Assembly: GCA_003134375.1 (NCBI GenBank)
Contig: PLAY01000116.1
Location: 27,832 to 65,311, forward strand
DNA from: Limisphaerales bacterium
GTDB taxonomy: Bacteria > Verrucomicrobiota > Verrucomicrobiia > Limisphaerales > UBA11358
Direction of reading: 5' to 3'
DNA: 37,480 nucleotides
Positions within the stretch are counted from its first letter, which is position 1, and each line of letters starts with the position of its first letter. Made by a program: the position numbers and the translations under genes. The notes beneath the pieces are model-generated. The model worked only from the letters and a program-made list of their open reading frames with translations. It made no database searches and was not told the DNA's origin. Below, piece after piece: positions 24,380 through 33,067 of this stretch.

Positions 24380-25882
24380 ATGAACACCGACACCATGCTG
24401 CTTCAAAAGGTAGATGAGTTGCGTGCGCGTGTCGTCGCGTTGGAGATGGAGAATCGGCTGCTCCGTCAAAAGCTCGACCAATATATCCGCCATTACTTCG
24501 GCGGACAGCGCAACGAAGGTTTGGACAAACACCAACTGGAGTTGTTGCTGCAAGGTTTACCCAACGTCATCACGCTACCGACCCCAGAGGCCAAAACCAC
24601 CACGGTAACGCGCAATGGCACTGCACATCCAGTGCGGCGGATGCTGGCCGAAGACAAGTTGGAGACGCATGAGATCGTAATCGAACCAGCGGAAGTTCAA
24701 GCCCAACCTGAGGGCTGGAAAAAGATCAGCGAAGAACGCACCAGCCAACTGGACTGGGTCGCCCCCAAAATCATCAAACGGGTTTTCATACGTCCACGCT
24801 ACGTGAAGCAGGAAAGATTTGCGTTGGCACCGCTGCCGCCCCAACCGATTGAACAAGGCATGGTGGGGCCAGGCTTGCTGGCGCAGATACTGGTCAGCAA
24901 ATATGAATATCATCAACCGCTCTACCGGCAGGAGAAGATGTTCCACCAACAGTTTGGGGTTGAACTGAGCCGCAAGACGATGGGCTGCTGGGTGGAACAA
25001 GCCGCCGAGTTGTTGAAACCGGTGTATCGGGTAATTCGGGAAGATTTACTGCGAGGCAATTACCTGCAAGCCGACGAGACACCGATTCGATATTTAGACC
25101 CGGATGTGAAAGGCAAAAGCCAGCAAGGTTATCTTTGGACCTACAGTCGGCCCAAAAGCGATGTGCTATTTGAATGGCGGGTGAGCCGGTCGCGTGAAGG
25201 TCCGCAGGAATTTCTAAAAAACTTTCGGGGCAAATTACAGACCGATGGCTATTCAGCATACGAATCACTGGCCAAAGCACGCGGTGATCTGACCCTGATC
25301 GGTTGCTGGGCACATGCGCGTCGGGGATTTCACGAAGCTTTGGCTGAGACCAAATTGGCAGCGTGGTTTGTGCGGCAGATCGGGCTGCTTTACGCGGTGG
25401 AAAAGAAATTGCGCGAGCAAAAGGCTGGACCGGCACTGCGGCAGCCGATGCGGGTTTGGCAATCACAACCTGTGTTGGATCGGCTGCGCCGGGCGATGAG
25501 CTTGGTCCGGCGACGGACTTTGCCGCAGGGGTTGCTCGGACAGGCGATTGATTACACGCTGAAACGCTGGGAAGCCCTGACGCGGTTTGTGGAGGACGGC
25601 ATGCTGGAGATCGACAACAACTTGATCGAGAATGCAATTCGGCCCAGCGCTCTTGGAAAACGCAATTGGTTGTTCATTGGCCATCCTGAAGCTGGTGAAC
25701 GCAGCGCCGTCATATACACGTTGCTGGGCAGTTGCCGTCGGCATGGAATCAACCCTTTTGATTATCTGAAAGATTTGTTCGCACGCCTGCCCTCGGCGAT
25801 GATCACGGAGATCAAGCGGTTCACACCGGCGGCGTGGGACAGGGCCAAGGCGAAGGAAAAACTACCAGCTCTGGCAGCTTGA
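24380..25882 (+). CDS. tnpC: IS66 family transposase TnpC without zinc-finger cysteines
   Basis: About 500 residues, the DDE transposase of the element. N-terminal coiled coil 'LLQKVDELRARVVALEMENR', then a region that in most IS66 transposases is a CxxC zinc finger but here has no cysteines ('EGWKKISEERTSQLDWVAPK'). The DDE core follows: 'QADETPIRYLD' (first D), 'LQTDGYSAYESL' (second D) and 'MLEIDNNLIENAIRPSALGK' (E), with the usual C-terminal 'AVIYTLLGSCRRHGINPFDYL'. The frame is intact and probably active. GTG 24353 is an alternative start; I prefer ATG 24380. Confidence 0.9.
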   Translation: MNTDTMLLQKVDELRARVVALEMENRLLRQKLDQYIRHYFGGQRNEGLDKHQLELLLQGLPNVITLPTPEAKTTTVTRNGTAHPVRRMLAEDKLETHEIVIEPAEVQAQPEGWKKISEERTSQLDWVAPKIIKRVFIRPRYVKQERFALAPLPPQPIEQGMVGPGLLAQILVSKYEYHQPLYRQEKMFHQQFGVELSRKTMGCWVEQAAELLKPVYRVIREDLLRGNYLQADETPIRYLDPDVKGKSQQGYLWTYSRPKSDVLFEWRVSRSREGPQEFLKNFRGKLQTDGYSAYESLAKARGDLTLIGCWAHARRGFHEALAETKLAAWFVRQIGLLYAVEKKLREQKAGPALRQPMRVWQSQPVLDRLRRAMSLVRRRTLPQGLLGQAIDYTLKRWEALTRFVEDGMLEIDNNLIENAIRPSALGKRNWLFIGHPEAGERSAVIYTLLGSCRRHGINPFDYLKDLFARLPSAMITEIKRFTPAAWDRAKAKEKLPALAA

Positions 25883-25975
25883 ATAAGTCAGCACCTGGTC
25901 TGGTTCAACTGTCCGGTTTCAACTTCTGCGTCATCTCGCGTGCGTGCTACCCCAGCCGGAAACATCACCTTTGCC

Positions 25976-26003
25976 TTGACTTATTCAGGTGGCGTGATAA
26001 AAT
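25976..26003 (+). promoter_or_regulatory. Sigma-70-type promoter of a lost gene
   Basis: TTGACT (25976-25981), 16-bp spacer, TAAAAT (25998-26003). It stands 23 bp before the decayed signal peptide at 26027. TTGACTTATTCA is also the inverted partner of TGAATAAGTCA at 25880-25890, at the tnpC stop. Confidence 0.6.
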
Positions 26004-26389
26004 CAATTCATAATTGGGATTAGACAACGAAAACGCGCATTAAAAATCTGTTCCTCCTGCCGGCGTTGATGGCCGGTTTCGGCTTGTTGCCAGCCGGCCG
26101 CGTCACGGCGCAGATCTTGGCGGAAATTCAACCTGTCTGCAATGGTTAAGGGATGAGCGGAATCTGTTGAATTTCTGTTTGCGAGAATTGCGGCGATATG
26201 TGCGATTTGAGAAACGGAAGGGAATCCTTTGGAAACCTCTTTTTTGCAAACCTCAAACGCCCTCAATTCATCAGCTGCTTCAGATGACAACGCAGATTCA
26301 GGTTTTTGTTTTTTGGCTTTGATGTCCGTAGGAAAATGGTAAAATCCCGGCAAGTAAAGTGAAAACGAAGCCGCAAAAACAGGCGTCAC
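26003..26389 (-). CDS. Doubtful ORF of 128 residues
   Basis: An open frame with a helical, protein-like middle ('ADELRAFEVCKKEVSKGFP', 'SVSQIAHIAAILANRN') but an end that is antisense to the decayed signal peptide. No family recognised, no Shine-Dalgarno sequence. It may be a fragment of a real gene cut by the rearrangement, or chance. Confidence 0.2.
   Translation of the reverse strand: MTPVFAASFSLYLPGFYHFPTDIKAKKQKPESALSSEAADELRAFEVCKKEVSKGFPSVSQIAHIAAILANRNSTDSAHPLTIADRLNFRQDLRRDAAGWQQAETGHQRRQEEQIFNARFRCLIPIMN
26027..26140 (+). pseudogene. Decayed signal peptide of a secreted repeat-type protein (start ATG changed to ACG)
   Basis: The plus strand reads 'TKTRIKNLFLLPALMAG', then a hydrophobic stretch and 'VTAQI', a signal peptide I recognise from verrucomicrobial secreted repeat proteins (GloVer-type), except that the initiator methionine codon is ACG. 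After the cleavage site the frame is lost within about 10 codons. Together with the promoter just upstream this is the 5' stub of a deleted or recombined gene. Confidence 0.6.
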
Positions 26390-26466
26390 GGTTTGATGAT
26401 ATGATGCGGAGAATCTCCCTCATCAAACCAGACAAGCCAAAGAAGAACGCCAAGCGCAAAAAGTAA
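26359..26466 (+). CDS. Small basic ORF, 35 residues
   Basis: GTG start 26359, stop 26464-26466. The product starts 'MKTKPQKQASRFDDMM' and ends in a lysine-rich tail 'DKPKKNAKRKK'. Beginnings of the type KxKxxxxxRFDxMM occur in small antitoxin-like proteins of this phylum, but no toxin gene is next to it and no Shine-Dalgarno sequence is seen. Low confidence. Confidence 0.3.
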   Translation: MKTKPQKQASRFDDMMRRISLIKPDKPKKNAKRKK

Positions 26467-26490
26467 AACGGGCGCGGCGGTCAAATGCAA

Positions 26491-26883
26491 CTATTTTTGA
26501 GTCTGCCTTTGTGAAGTGCATAATCCCGATTCCAATCGATATGCGCAAGCGATCTTCTTTTCTTTTGCGATACGGAATCCTTCTATAGCCGGGGCCGCCT
26601 CATGAACCATCGCGGTATACAGCAGATGATCAAACGGGTCGAGTTGGGTGGCAATCCGATAGCCCCATTTTCCCTTCGGAGCTAGGAGCTTTAGTGAACA
26701 TCCGACTTCGTGCGCGGAAAGGTCAATTTTCTGAAGATGATCGAGCACTTCAGTCCACTGGGACTTGTAAGCTTCATACTCAAACGAGTGTGGAAATATG
26801 TCGTTTTCCCTGAATCGAAGAGTATGTGTCAGCGCCCAATTTAATGAACCAAGGCTAGCAAAGTCTGGTGAGGAAGCAGACAT
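26491..26883 (-). pseudogene. N-terminal fragment of a reverse transcriptase
   Basis: 130 codons from ATG 26883, 11 bp after the purB stop. It reads 'SLGSLNWALTHTLRFREND', then 'LLAPKGKWGYRIATQLDPFD', 'HLLYTAMVHEAAPAIEGFR' and 'IACAYRLE'. The 'APKG..GYRIATQLDP.D.LLYTA' block is the N-terminal substrate-entry region of an unclassified or defence-type reverse transcriptase group, from memory. The reading stops just where the first palm motif should begin; there is no YxDD box here or between this point and the IS66 element. The C-terminal part appears at 23392-23658. Read as a gene destroyed by deletion plus insertion. Confidence 0.6.
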
Positions 26884-26894
26884 GATAATTTGGG

Positions 26895-28229
26895 TTAAAG
26901 CCCCAGTTTCTTGAACCGGTTCTTTACTTCCTTGAAATGGAATTCGAGCGAGCAGAGTTTTTCCAGTTCGCCCGGCTTGAAATGTTTCGCCACGGCAGGG
27001 TCGGCTTTCAAGACTTCCACGAAATTGGCGTCGTCGCGGCCGGCGTGTTTGACTTCCCACGTCTTCATCGCCGCGTCCTGGACCAGTTTGTAGGCGGCTT
27101 CGCGGGTCAGGCCTTTTTTGATGAGCGCCAGCAAAATGGTCTGCGAATTCCACATGCCCAGGCTCAGACCGAGATTCTTCTTCATGTTCTCCGGATAAAC
27201 GTTGAGTCCGTCCATCAGGCGCGTGAGCAGGCCGAACATGTAGTCGAGCAGCGTGCAGGAATCGGGAAAGATGATCCGCTCGACGCTGCTGTGGCTGATG
27301 TCGCGCTCGTGCCAGAGGGCGACGTTTTCCAGCGCGGCAAAGGCGTTGCCGCGAAGTACGCGGGCGAGGCCGGTGAGGCGTTCCCAGGTGATGGGATTGC
27401 GCTTGTGCGGCATGGCGCTGCTGCCTTTCTGGCCCTTGGCGAAGGGTTCCTCGGTTTCCAGCACCTCGGTGCGCTGGAGATGGCGGAATTCAACAGCCCA
27501 ACGCTCAATGCTCGCGCCGACAAGGGCCAGCGTGGTTTGAAATTCGGCATGGATGTCGCGCTGGACGACCTGGGTGGCAATCGGCGCGGGGCGCAAACCG
27601 AGTTGTTTGCAGACCGATTCCTCAACCTCGGGAGACAGATGCGCGCTGGTGCCGACGGCACCGGAGAGCTTGCCAACGGCGGCGACTTCACGGGCGCGTT
27701 CGAGGCGCTCGAGCGCGCGGCCAAATTCGTCGTGCATGAGCGCAAGCTTGAGGCCGAAGGTGGTCGGCTCGCCGTGGATGCCGTGGCTGCGGCCAATGCA
27801 GGGCATGAACTGGGTTTCCCGCGCGCGCCGCGCGATGATTTTGCGCAGCGCCTTTACATCGGCGATGAGAATGTCGGCGCTCTGAACCATCTGCACGGCG
27901 CAGGTGGTGTCGCCCACGTCGCTGCTGGTCAGGCCGAAATGGAACCAGCGGCTGGCCGGGCCTTTGATTTTTTCGGCGACGGCGGTGGTGAAGGCGATGA
28001 CATCATGATTGAGCGTTTTCTCCAATTCTTTTTGGCGGACGACGAGCCCGGGCAAATCGGCAAACCATTTTTCCGCGCCGGATTTGATTTTGGCGAAGTC
28101 GGCTTTGGGCACGACGCCTTCAGCGACGAGCGCTTCGGAGGCGAGAAGTTCGATTTGCAACCAGAGACGAAGCTTGTTTTCGTCGGTCCAGATGGCCCGC
28201 ATTTCGGGGCGTGAGTAGCGCGTGATCAT
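26895..28229 (-). CDS. purB: Adenylosuccinate lyase
   Basis: 444 residues. Cleaves SAICAR to AICAR and adenylosuccinate to AMP in purine synthesis, both releasing fumarate; cytoplasmic homotetramer. The fumarase/aspartase superfamily signature 'GSSAMPHKRNPI' is intact, as are the 'SSDVGDT' loop and the catalytic histidine region 'IGRSHGIHGEPTT'. Start set at ATG 28229 ('MITRYSRPEM'): the open frame extends 34 codons further upstream, but that part is only translated heptamer repeat DNA. The 5' leader therefore carries a heptamer tract ending about 16 bp from the ATG and no Shine-Dalgarno sequence. The RT fragment follows after 11 bp. Confidence 0.95.
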   Translation of the reverse strand: MITRYSRPEMRAIWTDENKLRLWLQIELLASEALVAEGVVPKADFAKIKSGAEKWFADLPGLVVRQKELEKTLNHDVIAFTTAVAEKIKGPASRWFHFGLTSSDVGDTTCAVQMVQSADILIADVKALRKIIARRARETQFMPCIGRSHGIHGEPTTFGLKLALMHDEFGRALERLERAREVAAVGKLSGAVGTSAHLSPEVEESVCKQLGLRPAPIATQVVQRDIHAEFQTTLALVGASIERWAVEFRHLQRTEVLETEEPFAKGQKGSSAMPHKRNPITWERLTGLARVLRGNAFAALENVALWHERDISHSSVERIIFPDSCTLLDYMFGLLTRLMDGLNVYPENMKKNLGLSLGMWNSQTILLALIKKGLTREAAYKLVQDAAMKTWEVKHAGRDDANFVEVLKADPAVAKHFKPGELEKLCSLEFHFKEVKNRFKKLGL

Positions 28230-28245
28230 GGCGCGAAGGTAAGGG

Positions 28246-28327
28246 GTCGAGAGTCGAGAGTCGAGAGTCGAGTGCCACGGGGCGCGGCGAAAAGTCTGGC
28301 TCTCGACCCTCGACTCTCGGCCTTCGA
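28246..28327. repeat. Inverted pair of heptamer-phased tracts before purB
   Basis: Four tandem GTCGAGA units (last one short) at 28246-28272, and four in-phase units CTCTCGA, CCCTCGA, CTCTCGG, CCTTCGA at 28300-28327. The second tract is the inverted complement of the first (TCTCGAC), with 27 bp between. They fill the space between the rhomboid stop and the purB start. Confidence 0.85.
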
Positions 28328-28331
28328 CCAA

Positions 28332-29219
28332 TCAGTGCTTGGCCATTCGCTCGCGGGCTTTTTCGAGGATTTGCCGTTCGCGTTCGGTCAAACTTTGAAT
28401 TCCGCGCCTGGAAATTTTTTCGAGGATGGGGTCCACTTCGCTTTTCACAAATTCGTCGTTGGACAAATCCTCGTCCGGTTTGTTCGAAGCCGAGCGCCAG
28501 AGGGAACTTTTGCCGACCCAACCGGAGATGAATTCGCCGGGCGCGGCACCGCCCGAAGGAAAGCCCGATCGGCTCCAGCGGCCCTGGATGAATTGGCGGA
28601 TGAAAATCACGCCCGTCAGCATTCCGCCCAGATGCGCGGCGTTGGCAACGTGGTTGATGGGGAAAACAATGCCGGCCAGCGCAAGCACTGCCGATAACAT
28701 CAGCAGCATTTTGGCGCTCAACCGGATGGGGATAATGAAGAACAGCAGCAGCACCAATTCGCGCTCCGGGAACAAAACCGCAAACGCCGCGATCAGGCCA
28801 AACCCGCCCGCCGACGCGCCGACGACCGGCCCGCCGAAAAGACCGGGCCAAAGCCATCCCGCCAGCACCTGACAAATTCCGCCGACCACGCCGCTGCTCA
28901 GATACAGGATCAGGAATTTTTTCCACCCCAGCGCTTCTTCGATGGCACGGCCGAAAACGTAAATCGCCCAGCAGTTGACCACCAAATGTAACAGACCGGC
29001 ATGCATGAACTGGAAGGTGAGCAACTGCCACACGAAGCCGTGTTTCAACCCTTCAACGCTCAATGCGAAATAATGATCCTCGATGAACAAACTGCGGGAA
29101 TGACCGGAAACCACCAGTTCGAAGACATAGATGATCGCGTTGACAATAATAAGCGCCACAGTCAACGACACGCGCGGCAGGTAATCCGGCTGGCGCATGT
29201 AATCACGATCTTCAAGCAT
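28332..29219 (-). CDS. Rhomboid-family intramembrane serine protease
   Basis: 295 residues with six or seven membrane segments. Catalytic dyad present: serine in 'VGASAGGFG' (about 136) and histidine in 'NAAHLGGM' (about 196). Also 'HGFVWQLLTFQFMHAGLLHL', the rhomboid 'HxxxxHxxxN'-type segment with 'NCWAIYVFG'. It cleaves membrane proteins within or next to the bilayer. The C-terminal 90 residues are cytosolic, charged and end 'LTERERQILEKARERM', a small helical tail seen in rhomboids of this phylum. The start may be ATG 29219 or the ATG 7 codons later ('MRQPDYLP'). It is upstream of purB on the same strand, with a heptamer region between. Confidence 0.9.
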   Translation of the reverse strand: MLEDRDYMRQPDYLPRVSLTVALIIVNAIIYVFELVVSGHSRSLFIEDHYFALSVEGLKHGFVWQLLTFQFMHAGLLHLVVNCWAIYVFGRAIEEALGWKKFLILYLSSGVVGGICQVLAGWLWPGLFGGPVVGASAGGFGLIAAFAVLFPERELVLLLFFIIPIRLSAKMLLMLSAVLALAGIVFPINHVANAAHLGGMLTGVIFIRQFIQGRWSRSGFPSGGAAPGEFISGWVGKSSLWRSASNKPDEDLSNDEFVKSEVDPILEKISRRGIQSLTERERQILEKARERMAKH

Positions 29220-29223
29220 AACG

Positions 29224-29817
29224 ATGGAACCTAGCCGCGAAACGGCTGTTTTTCAACGGGTTTTTGCATCACGCGCCGCCACCGGCGCATTCGGACACTG
29301 CTCCCGTAGCGCAGACTTCCAAGTCTGCTGTATCGCGGGTTTCCAAACCCGCAAACTGTGTTATGGCGCACTGCTCAGCGCCAACGGCGTTGGTGCGCTC
29401 CTGGGCGCTCTCACGGTGGCGACCTATGGCAGTCGCATGCAGCCACGACGGATGATTCTCGGCGGGGTATGGTTGTTCTCGGCCATGCTGGTGCTGCTGG
29501 CCGTCGTGCGGTGGTTTCCACTGGTGCTGGCGTGTCTGGCGGTGGGCGGTTGGGGAATGTTGCTCTTCTTCTCAACAGCGAACACACTGGTTCAGACCAG
29601 CGTGTCGGATGCGATGCGGGGGCGCGTGATGGGCATCTGGGCGCTGGTGTTTGGCGGTCTGATGCCTCTGGGGGGACTCGAATCGGGTGTGCTGGCGCAG
29701 GCAGTGGGTGTGCCGTGGACAATCTCGGCAGGGGCATTGGTTTGCGCCGGGGCCGGTCTGGTGGCCTGGTGGACGGGTCGCCGCAATCCTCCGCCCCGCG
29801 GTGAGCTGCGGGCATGA
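29224..29817 (+). pseudogene. C-terminal half of an MFS exporter (EntS/MFS_3-like)
   Basis: From about 29358 the frame encodes four or five membrane helices with 'LSANGVGALLGALTVATYGS', 'LLFFSTANTLVQTSVSDAMR' and 'GRVMGIWALVFGGLMPLGGL', typical of the C-terminal half of enterobactin-exporter-like MFS proteins. The first six helices are missing. Directly upstream, and joined to the frame, is a half copy of repeat family B (29305-29358), whose translation 'SADFQVCCIAGFQTRKL' fills the N-terminus. The gene is therefore truncated at the repeat. Stop at 29817 looks native. Confidence 0.75.
29305..29358. repeat. Repeat family B, half element (two 24-nt modules)
   Basis: CGTAGC + 18-nt perfect hairpin (29311-29328, GCAGACTT/AAGTCTGC) + TGTATC + 18-nt perfect hairpin (29335-29352, GCGGGTTT/AAACCCGC), then AAACTG. 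Almost identical to the left half of the full element at 33068-33187. It forms the breakpoint of the truncated MFS gene. Confidence 0.88.
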
Positions 29818-29980
29818 AGTTGTTCAGCGCGCGACGGCGCTGATCGTTTATCCGGCAGCAGGTGAAAGAACGTCCACAAGCCGGCGACGCACCCTTGTTC
29901 CACGACATGTCGCCGGATTGAAAGCGTTGTTCCCAATATTATTGGTTCATCGCATAAACGATTGTGCCTCGTGAAATGAA

Positions 29981-30051
29981 ACGTGATACGTGATGCGTGA
30001 AGGTCGCCGGTCGGGTTCACGTTTCACGCCTCACGTTTTACGTTTCCCGTT

Positions 30052-30056
<5 letters not shown>
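29981..30056. repeat. Inverted pair of heptamer-phased tracts at the lolD stop
   Basis: ACGTGAT, ACGTGAT, GCGTGAA at 29981-30001; then six in-phase heptamers at 30015-30056: GTTCACG, TTTCACG, CCTCACG, TTTTACG, TTTCCCG and TTTCACG. The second tract is an inverted complement of the first in core sequence. The lolD stop codon (30052-30054) lies inside the last heptamer. The rest of 29818-30051 holds no gene. Confidence 0.85.
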
Positions 30057-30726
<670 letters not shown>

Positions 30727-30752
30727 GGCCGGCCTCCGTTTGGGAAAATAGA

Positions 30753-30843
30753 AACATCGAACGCTGAACATCGAACGCTGAACATCGAATCAAACGCTGC
30801 CCCCAAAATCATTCGGAGTTCGGAGTTCGGAGTTCGGAGTTCG
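30753..30843. repeat. Heptamer-phased tracts between lolC and lolD
   Basis: Alternating AACATCG and AACGCTG heptamers at 30753-30787 (five units), and TTCGGAG repeated 4.5 times at 30812-30843. Both contain CGAA/TTCG cores in opposite orientation. They occupy most of the 129-bp lolC-lolD gap. Confidence 0.85.
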
Positions 30844-30855
30844 ATGTTTCCCAAT

Positions 30856-32130
30856 TTATTCATAACGCAGCGCCTCCACGGGTTTCAACCGGCCAGCCCG
30901 GATGGCGGGCAGCACGCCGCCGAGAATGCAGATGACAAACGAACTGCCACAAATCAGGGCGACGTCGCGGGCGACAATTATCGCCGGCAATTCGCTAAAG
31001 CCGTAAATGGAAGCCGGAAACAATTCAAAACCGGTCCAATAATTCATGAAGTGCAGAAAGCCGTTCCGATAAGTCAGCGCCAGAATGCCCAGACCGTAAC
31101 CCGCGAGCACGCCGAGCACGCCGATGATGGCGCTTTGACTGAGAAAGACCCCGGAGATTTGGAGATTCGTCGCGCCGAGCGCTTTCAACATCCCGATTTC
31201 GCGCGTTTTCTGGACGACGAACGTGATTTGCGCGCTGAGGATGCACAGCGCGGCGACGAGGACGATGAAAAACAGCAGGTAAAACATGACGTTTTTCTCA
31301 ACGATAAGGGCATTGAGAATGGTGGAATTTTGTTCCATCCAGGTACTCACCACGAATTCATCACCGAGGGTTTGTTCCAATTGCCTTTTTACCTCCGTCG
31401 CCTGGTAAGGATCTCTCAACATCACCTCCAGCTCATGCACGGAATCGCCCAAATCATACAAATCCTGCGCGTTCTCCAAGGATGTGATGATAAACAGGTT
31501 GTTGAATTCGTAATAGCCCACGTCGAAGATGCCGCGGACCTCGTAATCCTCCGGCAAAATGGCCTCCTCGTTTTCCTTGCCGTGGTTTTTACGCATCTGC
31601 TCAATATCGTGCGGCGAATAAATGGACAGCCGGTCGCCAACGTGAAGTCCCAGATTACGGGCAAACCCGCTGCCGACGACCACGCCATGACCGCTCAAAT
31701 CAAATTTCCCCTCCACCATGCTCTGCGGCAGGACGCTGACGCTGCCTTCGGCTTGCGGATCCACACCGCGCAAAATGGGCGCATCCACCAGAGTCGGTTT
31801 GTTGGTCTCCTCCTGCGTTTCCACCAGCACCTTGCCCATCACCACCGGCGATACCCCGCGCACATTTTTATTGGACGCGATGACACTCGCAACCTGGGCG
31901 TAGTTTTGCATCGGCTTGCGGCTGTGAAAGACCTCGAGATGCGCGTTGAAGCCGAGGATTTTTTCGCGCAGATCGTGGTCAAACCCGCTCATCACGCTGA
32001 TGACGATGATGAGCACCGCGACGCCGAGGGCGACGCCGACGATGGAGATGAGCGTGATGATGGAAACAAACGTCCGTTTGGGCCGCAGATAGCGCAGGGC
32101 GAGAAGAAGCTCAAACGGCAGTTTTGACAT
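30856..32130 (-). CDS. lolC: Lipoprotein-releasing ABC transporter permease (LolC/LolE family)
   Basis: 424 residues. N-terminal helix 'IITLISIVGVALGVAVLIIV' after 'LPFELLLALRYLRPKR', the LolC/E start; a large periplasmic MacB-type domain (about 50-270; 'VISVMSGFDHDLREKILGFN' leads into it); then three C-terminal helices with the FtsX-like segment 'EIGMLKALGATNLQISGVFL'. It forms the membrane part of the lipoprotein extraction complex; with only one permease gene here, a homodimer (LolF-like) or a second gene elsewhere is likely. ATG 32130 begins 'MSKLPFELL'. It is between a membrane protein gene (32 bp upstream) and lolD. Confidence 0.9.
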   Translation of the reverse strand: MSKLPFELLLALRYLRPKRTFVSIITLISIVGVALGVAVLIIVISVMSGFDHDLREKILGFNAHLEVFHSRKPMQNYAQVASVIASNKNVRGVSPVVMGKVLVETQEETNKPTLVDAPILRGVDPQAEGSVSVLPQSMVEGKFDLSGHGVVVGSGFARNLGLHVGDRLSIYSPHDIEQMRKNHGKENEEAILPEDYEVRGIFDVGYYEFNNLFIITSLENAQDLYDLGDSVHELEVMLRDPYQATEVKRQLEQTLGDEFVVSTWMEQNSTILNALIVEKNVMFYLLFFIVLVAALCILSAQITFVVQKTREIGMLKALGATNLQISGVFLSQSAIIGVLGVLAGYGLGILALTYRNGFLHFMNYWTGFELFPASIYGFSELPAIIVARDVALICGSSFVICILGGVLPAIRAGRLKPVEALRYE

Positions 32131-32162
32131 GAATGGCAGGCTAAAGGCGCAGCGCGCCAGTG

Positions 32163-32978
32163 TCAATGAATGGGCGGCGGGTTGAAGGGATTGCCCTTGG
32201 ACGTCGTGGAATCAATTTGCGGCAAAAAAAGCTGGCTGAGAAACAAATAGATCCAGCCGAGCGCCACGTGCGCGCCGAAGAGGAAACAAAATTGGACCAA
32301 ATCGAGCGCCGCCGAGCCGAAAAGCACAATGGCGGCGGTCAGCAGCAAGGCCCCGGGCATCAACGCCGCGCCCGCCAGCTTCCAACTGCCGGGGAAATTC
32401 AAATTGCGGTTCGTAAAAAAGCCGATGAGCCAGACCGGCAGAAAATAAACCGTCGCCAGCGCCGCCCACAACAACATCAAACCGGCAACGACGGCCAGGA
32501 GCGTGCTGGCCAGCCATTCCGGCTCCCAGGCGCCCCAAAGCGGCTCCAGTTCGGTTCGGTTGAAGGAGATGATTTGATCGGGCGGATAAGGAAAATCCTG
32601 GTAACCGAGCAACGAAAACACGCGAACCGTTTGCGCGCCGAATTCGATTTGCACGTCGGCCGACGAATGGATTTGGCCGCTGTGATTCGGGTCAACGATA
32701 AACGCAAGAAACCGGCCTTCGGCGAGGAGTTGCGGCGTGTGGCCGGGCCAATCCAGCCGGCCCGTATGGATTTCACCGGCAACCGGCAAATTTCGAATGG
32801 CGGCACGCACCGTCGGGAAACAGCCATCGGAAAGAAACCAGACCACCGCCGCAGCCGCCAGCGATGCGATGACAAATTGCACGAGCAGCAGACGACTGAG
32901 CCGGGCGCGCGCAAACGCCGCCACGCCGCGCGGCGTCAACGGTTCCCAGGCAAAAGTTGTGTCAGCGGATGCGCTCAT
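32163..32978 (-). CDS. Conserved membrane protein of unknown function
   Basis: 271 residues, start at ATG 32978 ('MSASADTTFAW'). At least four or five hydrophobic segments: 'LLLVQFVIASLAAAAVVWFL' near residue 40, a periplasmic part to about 150 ('EIQFGAQT'-like beta strands), then 'WLASTLLAVVAGLMLLWAAL', 'AGAALMPGALLLTAAIVLFG' and 'FLFGAHVALGWIYLFLSQLF'. The layout resembles YIP1-type or DUF1282-like membrane proteins but no signature is decisive. It lies 32 bp upstream of lolC on the same strand, so it may be cotranscribed and act in the envelope. Confidence 0.65.
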   Translation of the reverse strand: MSASADTTFAWEPLTPRGVAAFARARLSRLLLVQFVIASLAAAAVVWFLSDGCFPTVRAAIRNLPVAGEIHTGRLDWPGHTPQLLAEGRFLAFIVDPNHSGQIHSSADVQIEFGAQTVRVFSLLGYQDFPYPPDQIISFNRTELEPLWGAWEPEWLASTLLAVVAGLMLLWAALATVYFLPVWLIGFFTNRNLNFPGSWKLAGAALMPGALLLTAAIVLFGSAALDLVQFCFLFGAHVALGWIYLFLSQLFLPQIDSTTSKGNPFNPPPIH

Positions 32979-33067
32979 CGAACCGCAGGTTAACAGAAAT
33001 GGCACGGGAAAGAAACCAGCCTGTATTCAGCCGGTGCTGGAAGAACGCATCTTGGGCACCGCCCCCC

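Larger units (their letters stand above)
23646..25882 (+). mobile_element. IS66-family insertion sequence (gene core)
   Basis: Three genes in the standard order tnpA, tnpB and tnpC on the plus strand. All frames are intact. I could not find matching terminal inverted repeats or an 8-bp target duplication, so the element's ends are not set; they should lie within roughly 23400-23645 and 25883-26000. It interrupts a decayed reverse-transcriptase gene. Confidence 0.85.

Noticed and set aside
25880-25986. IS66 terminal inverted repeats, from the 11-bp pair TGAATAAGTCA / TGACTTATTCA
   Set aside because: Both copies are on the right side of the element, and no matching sequence was found on the left; one copy is part of a promoter.
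26937-28214. 425-codon open frame on the plus strand
   Set aside because: Antisense shadow of purB.
28246-28327. CRISPR array
   Set aside because: Units are 7 nt, contiguous and without spacers; no cas genes are in the window.
28230-28331. 34-residue N-terminal extension of PurB
   Set aside because: The extra residues are a translation of the heptamer repeat; PurB homologues start at the ATG at 28229.
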